From: Pithys albifrons albifrons
Taxonomy: Eukaryota > Chordata > Aves > Passeriformes > Thamnophilidae
DNA length: 64,000 nt
Assembly (NCBI RefSeq): GCF_047495875.1
Contig: NC_092497.1
Coordinates: forward strand, 59,116,477-59,180,476
Reading direction: 5' to 3'
A model generated the notes under the pieces. It worked only from the letters and a program-made list of their open reading frames with translations. It had not been told where the DNA came from and searched no databases. Position 1 is the first letter of the stretch. Each line of letters begins with the position of its first letter. Position numbers and translations under genes: made by a program. Positions 49,689-61,626 of this stretch are shown in pieces.

Positions 49689-50393
49689 ATCATAGAATCA
49701 CTAAGGCGGGAAAAGACCTCTAAGATGATTCAGTCCAACTATTTAAACAGCACACCACCATGTCCATCACTAAACCATACCCTCAAGTGCCACATCCACA
49801 TGCCTTTTGAACACTTCCAGGGATGGTGATACCACCACCTCCCTGGGCAGGCTGTTCCAAAGCCTGATCAGCCTTTCAGTGAAGAAATTATCCCTAAGCT
49901 AAACCTACTCTGGTCCAACTTGAGGCCATTGACTCTCATCCTATCACCTCATACTTGGGAGAAGAGGCTGACCTCCTCCTCTCAGGTAGTTGTAGAGTGA
50001 TGAGGTCCCTTCTTAGCCTCTGTTTCTCCAGTGCAAACACCCTCAGCTCCCTCAGCTGCTCCTTATCAGACTGATGCTCCAGACTCTTCGCTAACCCCTT
50101 TACCCTTCTCAGGACTCACTACAGTACCTCAGTGTCTTCCTTGCAGTGAGGGGCCCAGAACTGGACACAGCATTTGAGGTATGGCCTCACCACTCAGTGC
50201 CCAATATAGAGGGACAATCACTTATTTGGTTCTGCTGGCCAAACTATTGCTGATCCAAGCCAGGATGCCCTTGGCCTTCTTGCCCACCTGGGCACTGTTG
50301 GCTCATGTTCAGCAGCTGCTGACCAACACCCCAGGTTCTTTTTCACGGTGCAGCTTTCCAGCCACTCTCACCCCAGCCTGTAGCACTGCATGA
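49689..50393 (-). mobile_element. CR1 LINE, 5'-truncated copy (minus strand)
   Basis: Read on the minus strand this is a good CR1 copy. The plus-strand text begins with 'catagaatcactaaggcggg', the reverse complement of the CR1 3' terminus. It continues through 'ctgggcaggctgttccaaag' (complement of the 'ggaacaggctgcccag' landmark), 'gtgatgaggtcccttcttag', 'cttgcagtgaggggcccaga' and 'cagctttccagccactctc'. About 700 bp are kept, covering the 3' UTR and the end of the reverse-transcriptase frame, which is broken by stops and indels. The insertion is opposite in orientation to the copy at 21.8 kb and looks somewhat less diverged. It has no poly-A tail, as usual for CR1. Confidence 0.95.
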
Positions 50394-53300
50394 ATTTTAT
50401 ACAAGCATGTCAGTGCAACAAAAACACACTTTTCCACCTAGGGTTTGAATAACACCTTCCCACTTTACAAGAACCCCAGCAGAAGGATGGAAAGACACTT
50501 CTTCCATTTGTCAGGCAAGAAGTCCTTTGCTGTTGTTTCCCCATTATCATTTAAAACATCATAAAATGAGCAGCCTTTAACTCCTTGTTAATTCATTGCT
50601 TCGGTAATTGCTACTAATCCCAAGAGAGAGGGATTTAACTCCAAATGCCCTTTGCTGGGGGTCATCCCCACCCCAATTTCTCCAGTAAATAAGCCAAAAA
50701 TTGTATTAGTCTTTCCCAGTTGCTAATTACCAATTTTATAGACCTATGAGCTAGGTCAGGAAAAAAAAAAAAAGAGGTGTTATGGTTTGCTCCTCATTCA
50801 TTAATCTTACACTAAAAAAGAAAAAAACATCAGCCACACAGGAGAAATGTCTTCTTGTATTCTCTGTCTTCTTGTATGCTACATTTCAAATTAGCCCTAA
50901 ATTGCTGTAATTTTCAATTCCAAATAAAAGGCACCCAAAATAAAGAAGTAAGTAATCCTTTATGAGTTCAACAACTTTTCAGCCTCCTAAGCTACAGAAC
51001 TGATAATACTATGCAAAAAAAAAAATCTGTACTTGCTACAGCAGCATCTTGAATTCAAAAAATAAACAAAGCCATCAGTTGCCTACACAGACATGCACGG
51101 TACTCCTGTCCAGGCAGACTTGTTCAGTTCAGTAGAACAGGCAAATCTACATCAGATTCTCACCAAATTCTGAAATAACAACCACAAAGTAGAGATGAAA
51201 CATACACAACGAAGTCCAAATCCTGAGAATAACTGTAAGACGATGTAGGGAGGTTGAGGTACTTTCTGTTTATTCCCTGCCTGCCAAGAGATATTTCCTA
51301 AAATTATCCAAGAGGTCCTTCAAAACAGGAAAGACAATGGAGAGGGGATGAATACAGCAGCTTGACAAAAGGTCAGCTACAGACACTTTTGACTAATCTG
51401 TAAATGGGAACTAAATACACTCTGTCCACTGAGGACTGGATAGGCAGGTATTACCCACCACAAAAGGCCACGGGGAATAAATACATTTGGCAATAATCAC
51501 ATACTTCACCAAGATAAAAAAAAATAATCAGACACAAACTGCAGAATGTTACCGATCCCTAAATATATATTTGAGCTTCAAAAATGCAAACAGAATTTGA
51601 CCCATCTCCTGGGATGGATTTCTTCTACAAAATCTTTAAGGGCAACAGTGAGAAGGATTTGATCCTTGAAGTACTTGAAGAAATACATTCAAATGCCTAT
51701 TAGATAAAGCAAATTTATAACTTAGTGTCAAATATCCATGTCCCAGGGCTCTCTTTGCAAATGTGAGTACAATTTATGCTACACAAACAAATCTACTGAG
51801 GAGATGCCCACAGCTCCTTTCCCATTAGCAATGGACTTTAAAAAAAGCCCTATCACCAAAAGCTGAAATTAAGTCTTGTCTCATTTTTAGCTCCCATAAT
51901 AGATTGCTACTTTCTAAAATAGATGCCAACATGTAAATTACACAGTTGTCCACACTTTCTCAGCTACATCAAGAGTTAATTAAATGGCAACACAGCTAAG
52001 ATTATTCCTCCAGTACCCCAATATTTGAATGGACTGTCACTTCAAGTATACGAACTGACTCTGTCTGCACACCACATGCACATAGTTCTTTCTGCTTTTC
52101 AGTCACAGACAGCAATGCCTATCTCTGTCAGGAACATGGCAGGCAGCATGGTACAAAACCAACAAAGATCTAAGGTAGAGAGGAATAAGTGTGCATCATT
52201 TTCAACTGCAAAAAGAGTATTAAGTGTAATTAACAAACATTTAACCCACTTTGCTCCAGAGCTCCCTGGCCATTAACAAATAACATGAAGATAAAACCTC
52301 TGAAATAGATCCAAACAAGAACACAGGCAGGGGTTGAGCACTGTAATTCACCGCTGCAGGCAGGCAAAAAATTACCACCTTTATAACAAAGGACTGAGGG
52401 CACTGACAGATGTCTCTGGCAAACCATGCTGGGACAGCTGAATACCAGCTGCCTGCCTGCCTCTTCATCACTGAGCAACCTCTCAGCTGTCTTCATCCAG
52501 TGTCTTCTGTGTACTTGTTCTCCTCAGCAGCTCAGACTAATGCATTGACTTGTAAAGGGAGAAGAGGCACATGTTATCTTTTAGCACTTAGGTACAAAGT
52601 TGGTAACCTCTGGCACAGGGCTAAGTAAATACATAGCACTGAGCTGGCAATAATTTTGAGTGAAGGGGTAAAGTGGGCTGAAGGGAGAAAATAAGCTATT
52701 AACATCAACCAGAGAAGAATTGTTAGACGGCAACTCTCAGACCCTCAAATCTCTGATTTGTGGGAACTGCCTGATAATTTATGCTGAAGACAATCTGTCA
52801 TGTTGCATTTTCACTCAGATCAACTCAGGAGCACAGCATATTGCACAGGACCGCAGACTGTGAAGGGAAAGAGAAACAAAGGCAAGCACCCACTGGATGA
52901 GTTGAGAAATCACCCACAATGCAAGCAAGCAATCAGTTTTTAAAAGCTGATTTTAGGCATTGACCATATTACCTAGCTATCAGTGGAACAACCAGGTACT
53001 CCTTAAAGGAAGGGATTATGTCCAGCAACCAATCCACAAATGTCAGTAGTTTCTTTCTTCTCGTAAACATACATTTAAAAGACAATCAGTGTAAGCCTAG
53101 ATCAGAAGAAATGGATGACTGGGAAGCACATGAAAGTAAGCTTTATGTTCAGATACTTGCTATGGACTGAGAACACAGGGGAGAAAAGCAGAGAAAGGTA
53201 AGAAAAGGTGTGTACATGTAGGGTAAGGGAGAAGAAAAATTTAACCTTGTGCCAAACACTGCAGTGTGATAATCTTGTAGCTGCAGGTCTCATACCTGAA

Positions 53301-54911
53301 GTGACACGCACATTAAGATCAGATTTCCAGCGCCCTTTGCCCTTCATGGGAAAATAAATCATCACTCGATCCCCACACAGTATTCATCTTCGTGTACCAG
53401 GCTTTCTTTTCAGATTTCTTGAGACAGAAAGCCAATGCTGCCTGTTCATGCCAAATCCACTCTCAACTGAATGCCACTATATATTCTCAGGCCTTCAATT
53501 TATAATACTGAGCAACAAGATTCTGAGCACTATAGATTTAGAAGAAGCCAGAATATTAAAAAGGTTTTCATCCAAAAGCGATGGATATTTGGGCATTTTG
53601 TGTTTGGAAACTCTAGTTTGTATGAGTTTTGTTGAAACACAGACGTCCTTCTCTTGGCAGGATGGTATGTTTCTGCTGTAAGACAACAGAAAAGCATTGG
53701 CAGGACTTGCCCCACATGATCAGCTTGCCTATCACTGATGGCAAAAAGTACACTGAATGAGGCTTAATAAAGGAACTTGGCTTTAAAATTGTTGTTACAG
53801 TTCTCTTACACAGCTGGGCGATTTTATGAATATGGTAATAACTATAACCTTTAGAATTCAAGACAGGAACAGCAGATGGAACCTAATTAAGAGAGAAAAA
53901 TTATTAATTCATCTTCATAAGGAATGGGAAAGGCAACAACTCTTTGCAAATGGAGGTCCTGTGTGTCATTTAATAAATGCAGAAACAACCAACTAGACAG
54001 GGACTGACTGAGAAGTAGCTACACCACACAGAGAAGGCCAAGATGTACTACTTGCAGCTTAAGACACTGAATAGACATGAAACAAGAGTGGCATCAAACA
54101 GTGGCAGTTTCTTTCACTGTACATGATTTCTGTGGTCTGACTGCATCCTCAGCTTCAGCTTATACAGAAAGACCATGCAGAAAATTGTATTTCTTACAAG
54201 CTCTTTCAGTTACCTTCACTTCAACTTAATGAAAATCTCTGAAGAATTTGTGTTACTCTGTCTTTCTAACAAATAATGCACAGCAGTAAGTACGTGAGTT
54301 GATTGGACTGACTTCCCCTCACACAGCTCAGGGTACAAAATGGAGTAGGAGGCAGCAGGAAGCTTTTTAACAACTTGGGGATGAGAGACATCTTTGGGAA
54401 GGATTGGGAATGGGGGAAATAGATGAGGGGCATAAGTATCATCTTAGAAAAATCTAGAGAAAAAATCCAAAGTAAAGATCTCAGCAAATACTCTGTTTTC
54501 TTATTCAGTTATGTCAAGAATGGAACTCATACCATGATTTATTTGTAAAAATGTTGAAATAATTTACAACAGAGAGGGATAACAGAGCAGAAGATATGAT
54601 TCCCAAACAGGTGCCTCATATTCATCTTCTCAAAAATCAGCTGGCAGTTATACCAGATACTCTTCTCATGCTTTAGCACAGAAATTAGCAAATATGTAGA
54701 TAGAGCTAACTTATTCCTCTTATTCCAGCAGTGCTGAGTTTACTTCTAAGGCAACTCAGAAGAAGGTAATGAATCAGCTGAAGTAAAAGCATGTAAAAGC
54801 AGGTGAGAGATGACAGCCACACAAGGCCCTTCCTCCATTCCAGCCAAAGATTTTCTAATTGCTGTTTCACCAAGCTGGGGGAAGAGACTAAAAACAGTGA
54901 AGCTGATTACA
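50394..54911. other. Non-coding stretch, no gene recognised
   Basis: No gene is supported. The block at 52230-52500 has balanced composition and small open frames on both strands and may be conserved non-coding DNA. The area at 53495-53861 has overlapping frames on both strands, the mark of chance. No repeat beyond short A runs (50761, 51012) was seen. Confidence 0.55.
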
Positions 54912-54958
54912 TACACATACACACACACACACACACACTCTCTCACACACACACACAC
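54912..54958 (+). repeat. (CA)n microsatellite, interrupted
   Basis: Two CA blocks are separated by a short CTCTCT stretch. It is a typical vertebrate dinucleotide repeat of modest length. Confidence 0.95.
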
Positions 54959-55154
54959 TTACCCCGCAGCTTCTGCTTCTGTTTACACAGTCCTTATCCA
55001 GGCCCATTAAACAGCATTAGCTGGAGATGAAAGGAATGTTTTGAAAGAGACAGGCACACGTTACTATACCCAGTTGGGCAAATAGTGGTGCCAGTGATAC
55101 AAATCCCATAAATTGTGCATCGCTGATACTTATTTCAACACCTACCCCTGTGAT
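54959..55154. other. Short non-coding stretch
   Basis: Ordinary sequence. No feature was recognised. Confidence 0.6.
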
Positions 55155-55198
55155 AGTAGCATAAATATAAACCACCTGTTCAGAGTAGCATAAATATA
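55155..55198 (+). repeat. 15-bp direct repeat, 29-bp spacing
   Basis: The word agtagcataaatata occurs at 55155-55169 and again at 55184-55198. The spacer differs, so this is either an old tandem duplication or coincidence. Confidence 0.7.
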
Positions 55199-55458
55199 CA
55201 CATTTGCATACACACATTTTGTGTGCATGTAGTGCATGTGCTGCTTTCTCTTTCTGGCACACAGTATTTGTTCCTGTCTGCCTTCTCATTGCTGCAGATC
55301 CCAACTCCTGCAGAGGACTTCTCTCCTGCTTCCCAGCCCCCTCACCAGTTTTGGCCCCCTCCCTCTCACTCACATTTCCTTCAGCTCATTAGCATAACTC
55401 AGGGAATTAGCATATAGCTCACAACATAACTGTTTTGGTTAGACATCCTACAGAAATC
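55199..55458. other. Pyrimidine-rich stretch with repeated ATTAGCATA
   Basis: From 55240 to 55385 the plus strand is C/T-rich. At 55388-55396 and 55406-55414 the nine-base word attagcata occurs twice, 18 bp apart, resembling paired homeodomain or POU sites. No open frame of interest. Confidence 0.5.
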
Positions 55459-55562
55459 AGAGAATCATAAAATATCCCAAGCTGGAAGGGACGTACAAGG
55501 ATCACAGAGTAAAAGTGCTGGCCCTTCACAGGACAGCTCCAAGAATCACACCCTGTGCCTGG
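55459..55562 (-). mobile_element. CR1 LINE 3'-end fragment (minus strand)
   Basis: About 100 bp matching the reverse complement of the CR1 3' terminus: 'gagaatcataaaatatccc', 'gctggaagggacgtacaagg', 'gtgctggcccttcacagga' and 'aatcacaccctgtgcct'. The similarity stops abruptly after the last word. It appears older than the 49.7-kb copy and of a different CR1 subfamily. Confidence 0.85.
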
Positions 55563-58500
55563 TCTGCTGCTGAACTTTACCAAAACTCCACTTCTGTCTT
55601 TTACTAAAACAAATACTGAGATAGCTGCAAAACACTGTGAGGGCAGAGAGAAATCTGGGGTATTTTTACTTAGACAGATGTCACAGTAACACAAACACTC
55701 GACAGCAACTGTGCTATGAAATATGTCGTCTTTACCAGTCACTTCAAATAGAAAACAAACAAACAAATTCTTTGTTAAAAAAAAGTAGAGTAAAAGCAAG
55801 AATTGGTACTGTTAACAGTGAGTAGCATACAGATAGCACACCTACAGTCCATACTGAACTGTATAGTTCAATACCTCACTGCCCCCACCACAGAAGATAC
55901 CTGTATTTGCCCCTAAGCTCAGCCTCCTGCGGCCATCCCAGTAGCAGGCATCACATGCACAGAACCCTGTTTCTCTGACATTTCACTGCGCAGCCCTACA
56001 ATTTCATTTTTAAAAAAAGAACAAAAAAAACCCATATGAGGCATCTTATGCCACCTACAGGCTCTGTTGCTTTCTCTCTCTCAAACTCAAGTGTTCATTT
56101 AAGCTTGCCTAAGTCTGCCTGTTTGCAAACTTGGCTGTGGCCAATATTGAATCAAAAACTCTTTCCAGAGCTGTCCTAATCTCAAGCTTTCCCTAGCCTC
56201 CCTGTTCCCCCTCACAAGACCTGGTAGATATCCGAGTCCATTTCTGCCATACCTTTCTCTCCTCACTTTCAGCAAAACTAACTTTCCCTGGCAAACACAA
56301 GTGAGCCCCACTGAGCTCTCACTACATTACTTTTCTTCATGGCTACTGCAAGGACTAGAGTTTATTTTACCCTTCAGGAGCCTAAGTCTACCTTGGATCC
56401 CACTTCCCCCTGAAGTTCAGATGAAGCCAACAGGACTATTTGCTTGAGGGAAAATCAGGTGTTCAAAGTTAGCTGCATTATTCTTTATCATTGCAGAATG
56501 ACTTTGCTATTAGTTACTGTCATGTAATAGAATTCAATAAAGGAATATTAAGAAACACAACTCACTTTCTTCTAATCTGTTACTTTTTTTGAGAAATGAG
56601 AGAACCTGCAGATGACTGCAGTTAAGTCCCAACACCTCCATTACAGAAATACACCAAATATTGTTGTTGCAAGAATCATCTCTCTGAAAATTGTTCTCAT
56701 GGAGACTGGAGACAAGATGAGGGGGAAAAAATCCCTAACAAGCCACCAAGCTAGGCTACCAGCTAGGCCAAGACAGGAAGAGTGTCTGTGTAGACAGACA
56801 TTCAAATTTCATTGGAAGCAGAGCCCCAATAATAGAGTGATAGGTTTTCACAAACAGGCATATACAGCTGATGAGGTAGGTTTGACTATAATACTGTAAG
56901 GCAGAACCAATAATGACCTGCAGGCAACTAGCTGTAGTATCACTTATTTTGGAGACCTCAATATAAAGCGTATTATTTGGGCATAATTTCTAGTTTTGGT
57001 TTGGAGTTTTCCTGGAGGAAATGACAAGGGAATCCTTTAGCTCCTTCCGAAACACAGACTAGAGAATTTTTCAAGTGACATGATAAATTAGTTTGTTGAG
57101 TCTTACAGGCACAATAAGTAATTTTTACTCAGAGGAGAATAACCTAATTGGACAACCAGCAGAAACCTGCTCTGACATGCTCTGTACATCTCTAAGAGAA
57201 AGCTGGGTTATCTACCCTGCTCCTAGACAGTCCTTTACATAAAAGATACATTCAGACCTTGTAGGACAACACATCTTAAAATCAGCAAAAAAAATGCAAC
57301 ATCACCACATTTGGCAGTTGCAACATTTGCATACTCCAACAGGTCTCCATGGAAAGGTTGTTATGATCTCATGAATTATTAGTAAAGTGTTGTGATTTTT
57401 TGTCTTGAGTCATGCATCCAATGTATTTTTAATTTAAAAGGTTTTTTACATCAAGAGGTTTGGACCCATGTTAGCAAACCAATGTCAGCCATCCCAAAAT
57501 TTATCTTCTGGCCATATTGTGACCATATTGTCTTAAGCAGACTTGACCTGGAAATATTTTTCTGAGCCACATCTGCATCAGGTTTCAGTACCATTTTCCC
57601 TTCTTACCTTCAAAATAATATGCCCTCTTCTTCCTGTTTGAGACACCTGAAAGCTGATGGTCCATTGACAGCTTGCCTGAATTGGTTTATTCTTTGTTAA
57701 CTGTTTACTTTGGATCAAATGAAAGCAAAAAGGAAACGGAAAACAGCCCCACTGGGAGAAGACTCATGTGGGACAAATTAGGAGCCACTGTAAGATTCAA
57801 AAGTCTGGGGGAAAAACAGGACTAACTGGAGGCAGCTGTCAGGATGTGGTTTTTCTGTTTATATTCTTCTCCTTCCCTCCCTTAACTCCCTAAATGGGTA
57901 TTATGAGAGAAAGTAAGCACGTGTATGTGTGTATGCACAAGCAGGAGGAAGTGAGCACACATGAAACACTGATCCCTCCTCTCCACACAGAACACATGAG
58001 AATATAATGTAAACTCTATGAGAGAGGCAAAGCAGTCATAGAAATAAAAACCATCAGTAGAACAACTTATTTAAGAAAAAAACCTAACTTTTTCTTATCC
58101 AAGTATCATAACATGCTGTAAAAATGGAACTTCAGAACATCTGTTTTAATTAGTAAGTGAGCTACAAACTGGAACGGGAGACCTAATGCTTCACTTCAGT
58201 TTTGTTAATGGCAGTGCCATTGCTGGATTAAACTTTCCTTGTATTTTGTAATCCACTTCTCCCTCTAAAAATCAAAACAACTGTTAACAAGGATCATCGC
58301 CATGTACAAAGTGTTGCCTATTCAGAAGAAAAAAAAACCTAAAACCAAAAAACCCTCTGTACTCTGAGGTCTAAATTTAACATAGAGTAAGTATTGCATG
58401 CATGGTACCAAAAATCCAGTAGATAAGAAAGAAAAGTTTATCCCCTGGAGGAACTCTGCCCTTTCACATCTTCTCATGACTATCTCCTCACTTTACTACT

Positions 58501-60190
58501 GTACCACGCCACATAATGCACTCAAGAAGAACAAGTTCAACAGCTATTATTAACTAATAGCTAAATCCTGGAGGTAACAGCCTCCCATTCCTTACCTTAT
58601 CTTCATCTTCATGTCACATCAGCTCAGGTTATTTTAAGGCGGGATGAACACCAAAGTCACAGACAGTGGAAGAGGAGACAGAAGAAACCAATGAATGGAC
58701 ACAACACAGGCTTTCCAAACCACTGAACAGCTGACAATCTCCAGTTATTCCTAAGATAGTTCTGCTTCTTCCTATTTTTATTATTCACCTCTTCCCTGCC
58801 TCTTGTCTCTCCCTCTGTGCTTATTCCACTTAAGCAGCCATAAATAGTAAGGAAAATACCTGGATTTTAAACTTCCAGGCAAATCAGAATGGCTTAGAAA
58901 TCAAACTATACAAGAGTCAAAGAGGTCCTCTTCCCTCCTCCTGTTCCTTGTAAGAAGGAATACATCAGAAAAGTGGATCTGACTCCATGGGTGACCAACA
59001 CATTTAGAGACAAAAGAGTATAAAAAGTTTGAAGTGCAACCACAGAAAAACAAAACACAAGTGCCTGGTCAAAGCTGACAGATGCAATCTGGACTGCTTT
59101 TCCTTTAACTGTTCAAACGGTTTGACTTTCCCTGCTGGGAGAATGAATCAGCCATAGCTTAGTAGCAGGCATGTGCTTTTCACAGTCCAGCTTTTCTGTG
59201 TAATTATGTGCTTTGGTCCTAGTTTGCCAGATTATTATTGCATTAAGCACCTCAACAGGTGATGCTAGCAAAAACAATACTATAAAACAATGTGCCTTTC
59301 TGGAGTCTAACAGCCACATAAAAGGAGGCTCTCGGTTTGCTGCAAGCGTGTTTCCAGTCATATGCACAAAAAAGCCCATGGTTTTGTCCTTCAGTGTCAC
59401 GGGCAAAAAGTTCTAAATCCAATATCCCCAACAGCAAGGTACCTGGGACCCCAGTCAGAGGCTGCTCTCCTCTGTGTGTTGCTGTTTGTGATCAAATATA
59501 TTCTCATCTCTTTGGAAACAAATGATCATGTCTTTCAATTCAGTCCTTAAAGCTAGAGTTTCTAAGTGAAAAAAAGCATGAAGACAAAAATCATCTCCTT
59601 TGTGAAGGATGAAAAAGGAAGGTTAGAAAGATTTATTTTTCTGAATGTTTTGCTTTCATGTTCTTTGTAAAAAACTATAAAATTACACAAAGAGTAATGA
59701 TTTCATTTTGTTCACCCAACTTCCGATTTCTTGAGAAAGTTAACTCTCAATCTCACCACAACAACCTTAATGACTTTCTAGTTTAAAGGTATTTCTCCTT
59801 GCAAAGAACATACAGAACAAAAAAAGACTGTTTTCCACATCAAATTACATGTTCTTCCTGCAGTAACTACTATTCCTACTGCTATTTTATGATGCAAGAG
59901 TAATTCTAAAATATCTAAATCTGTTTTTCAAACTACAACTTCAAGGTGACACCTAAGGACCTCTGGGAAGAGGCAGCAGCACATTCTATATACATAAACA
60001 GGAAAACACTATGCCCTCTCGGTCTATTTTAGTACTATATACTATTCATATAATACTGGTATTGCATGAACTCATTCACCATCACATGGTACAATATGCA
60101 ACAAAGCTCTCTGCCACACATTTAATTAAGAATTGACTGAGTCCAACAAAACAGGATGAAAGTTAAGCCACTGAGCTACCCCATCACCCT
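55563..60190. other. Non-coding stretch, no gene recognised
   Basis: No gene or dispersed repeat was recognised. The part at 55860-56450 is less AT-rich and C-rich on the plus strand. A perfect E-box CACGTG occurs at about 57918. Open frames at 59113-59550 overlap in several frames and on both strands and are taken as chance. Confidence 0.55.
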
Positions 60191-60290
60191 CAAGGGGAAA
60201 AAAACCCACAAACCAAACACATAAAAGAAAGGAAAATAAAGAAAAACAACAAACCCTTACACAGCAAACCAAAACAATAAAACCCCCACA
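60191..60290 (+). repeat. A/C-rich low-complexity tract
   Basis: Roughly 100 bp of A runs with scattered C and G. No recognisable element was found beside it. Confidence 0.7.
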
Positions 60291-61232
60291 GTTGTCTTAG
60301 CATCGTTGTCATACGTATTTATTCTCCCAGAACTTCACAGGCAGCTGAGCCTGAAACCTGAAAAGACCTTGTCTTGTGATAAAGAAAATTTAGGTATTTC
60401 TAGACAGTTATGGGCATTTGCTGTTACATTAAAAGCACCAATCATTCCTCGTATTCACAAGATTAATTAGAAATAAATAAATACTAGCTCATGTCGTTGA
60501 AAGGAGGTGCAACAGGTAAGAGAAACAAAAACTTTTCATATGCCTATGAATGGCCTTTAAATGGCAGTATCCCAGTGTAGGCTTGATCTCCTGAACATTT
60601 CCTGCATTGCTCTTCCTCCTGCAAAGGACCAAAGCAGACTGATAGGGAGGGCTGAGAGCTTCCCCAGTCCTTACTCCTATATTCCTTTGCTGGTTTGAAG
60701 GGAAGATAGAAATAGAGTAAGTGAAAATAGAGAGGAATTCAGACAAAAAAGTCATAAAAAAATAACTGCAGAAATATCACAGGAAAGAACAGACAAAGTA
60801 GACATTAACACTACCTTTATTCACTGAACAAAGTATTGGTCACATTTGCCACTGTGGTTGGCAAACACTGCACACGGTCTGGTAAGTTACATCTACAATA
60901 CAGAGTTAGTGGATCAGACACTTAAAATTAAACTGCTAACACTCAGCTTTTTATTACCTAAGTGTCATTCAGTAAATCTGTCCAGCTGGTCACCAAAAGC
61001 TAATCTGGCAAGAGCCCAAGTCTCAAGAATCAAAAATTACTTGCTCCACGCAGACTGTGTCCAAGCACATTTGCTCCCCTCTGAACAGACTTCTCACAAG
61101 GAAGATTTTCAACACACAGCCGAGCTGTGCCACGTGCTGCACAGCACCAGGCTCTCCTCCCTCAGCATGCACCTCCTGCCATGTGATGCCTTTCAGTCCC
61201 AGGCTCTGAAATGTGACTCTTAATGCCACTCT
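60291..61232. other. Non-coding stretch before the tandem duplication
   Basis: A 125-codon plus-strand frame at 60846-61223 covers a less AT-rich part with words such as 'gccacgtgctgc'. No family was recognised, and an opposing minus-strand frame overlaps it. Confidence 0.5.
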
Positions 61233-61292
61233 TACCCATATGGACTCCCAAATATGGTGCTGTACCCATATGGACTCCCAAATATGGTGCTG
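61233..61292 (+). repeat. Perfect 30-bp tandem duplication
   Basis: Two identical 30-bp units, starting 'tacccatatggactccc' and ending 'aaatatggtgctg', lie head to tail (61233-61262, 61263-61292). Identity is complete, so the duplication is recent or is an assembly artefact. Confidence 0.97.
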
Positions 61293-61518
61293 ATGCTTAA
61301 ATTCACATCTACATGCTTAAATCAGAAGCACATTGTTTAAAATCCATTTCTTTCCATAGTGATTTTATCAGTTAACACATTGCCACAGTTTGGGAGAGAA
61401 TAGCACATCAATCCCAACACCAGACAAAAGCTGTAAGGATGCATCTACTGGCTGCTTAGTGTGAGTGGGAAAAAAGGGAGGGGGGGAAGAAAAGCTGACC
61501 CTGCTTGAGTGAAATAAA
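61293..61518. other. Short spacer
   Basis: Non-repetitive sequence ending in a G-rich run (61479-61490). Nothing recognised. Confidence 0.6.
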
Positions 61519-61626
61519 GCTGCAATGTTTTGCTTTACTGCCATGCTGTGGAAAATACAGCACAGCATCCAAGCCAGGCTTCTTTTTCCACAGCGTGGCA
61601 GTAAAGAGAAGCAGCACAACTGCAGC
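61519..61626. ncRNA. Hairpin resembling a microRNA precursor (speculative)
   Basis: Left arm 61533-61555 and right arm 61584-61606 pair over 23 bp with a single G/T wobble and no gap. The loop is 28 nt, and a further 6-bp pairing (61519-61524 with 61621-61626) closes the base below an asymmetric bulge. The overall length of about 108 nt, the near-perfect 23-bp stem and the lower stem fit a Drosha/Dicer substrate on either strand. I do not know this sequence as a named microRNA. It could instead be a relic of a small inverted-repeat transposon. Confidence 0.3.

Noticed and set aside
50181..50393. 70-codon plus-strand frame
   Set aside because: It is antisense to the CR1 copy at 49.7-50.4 kb.
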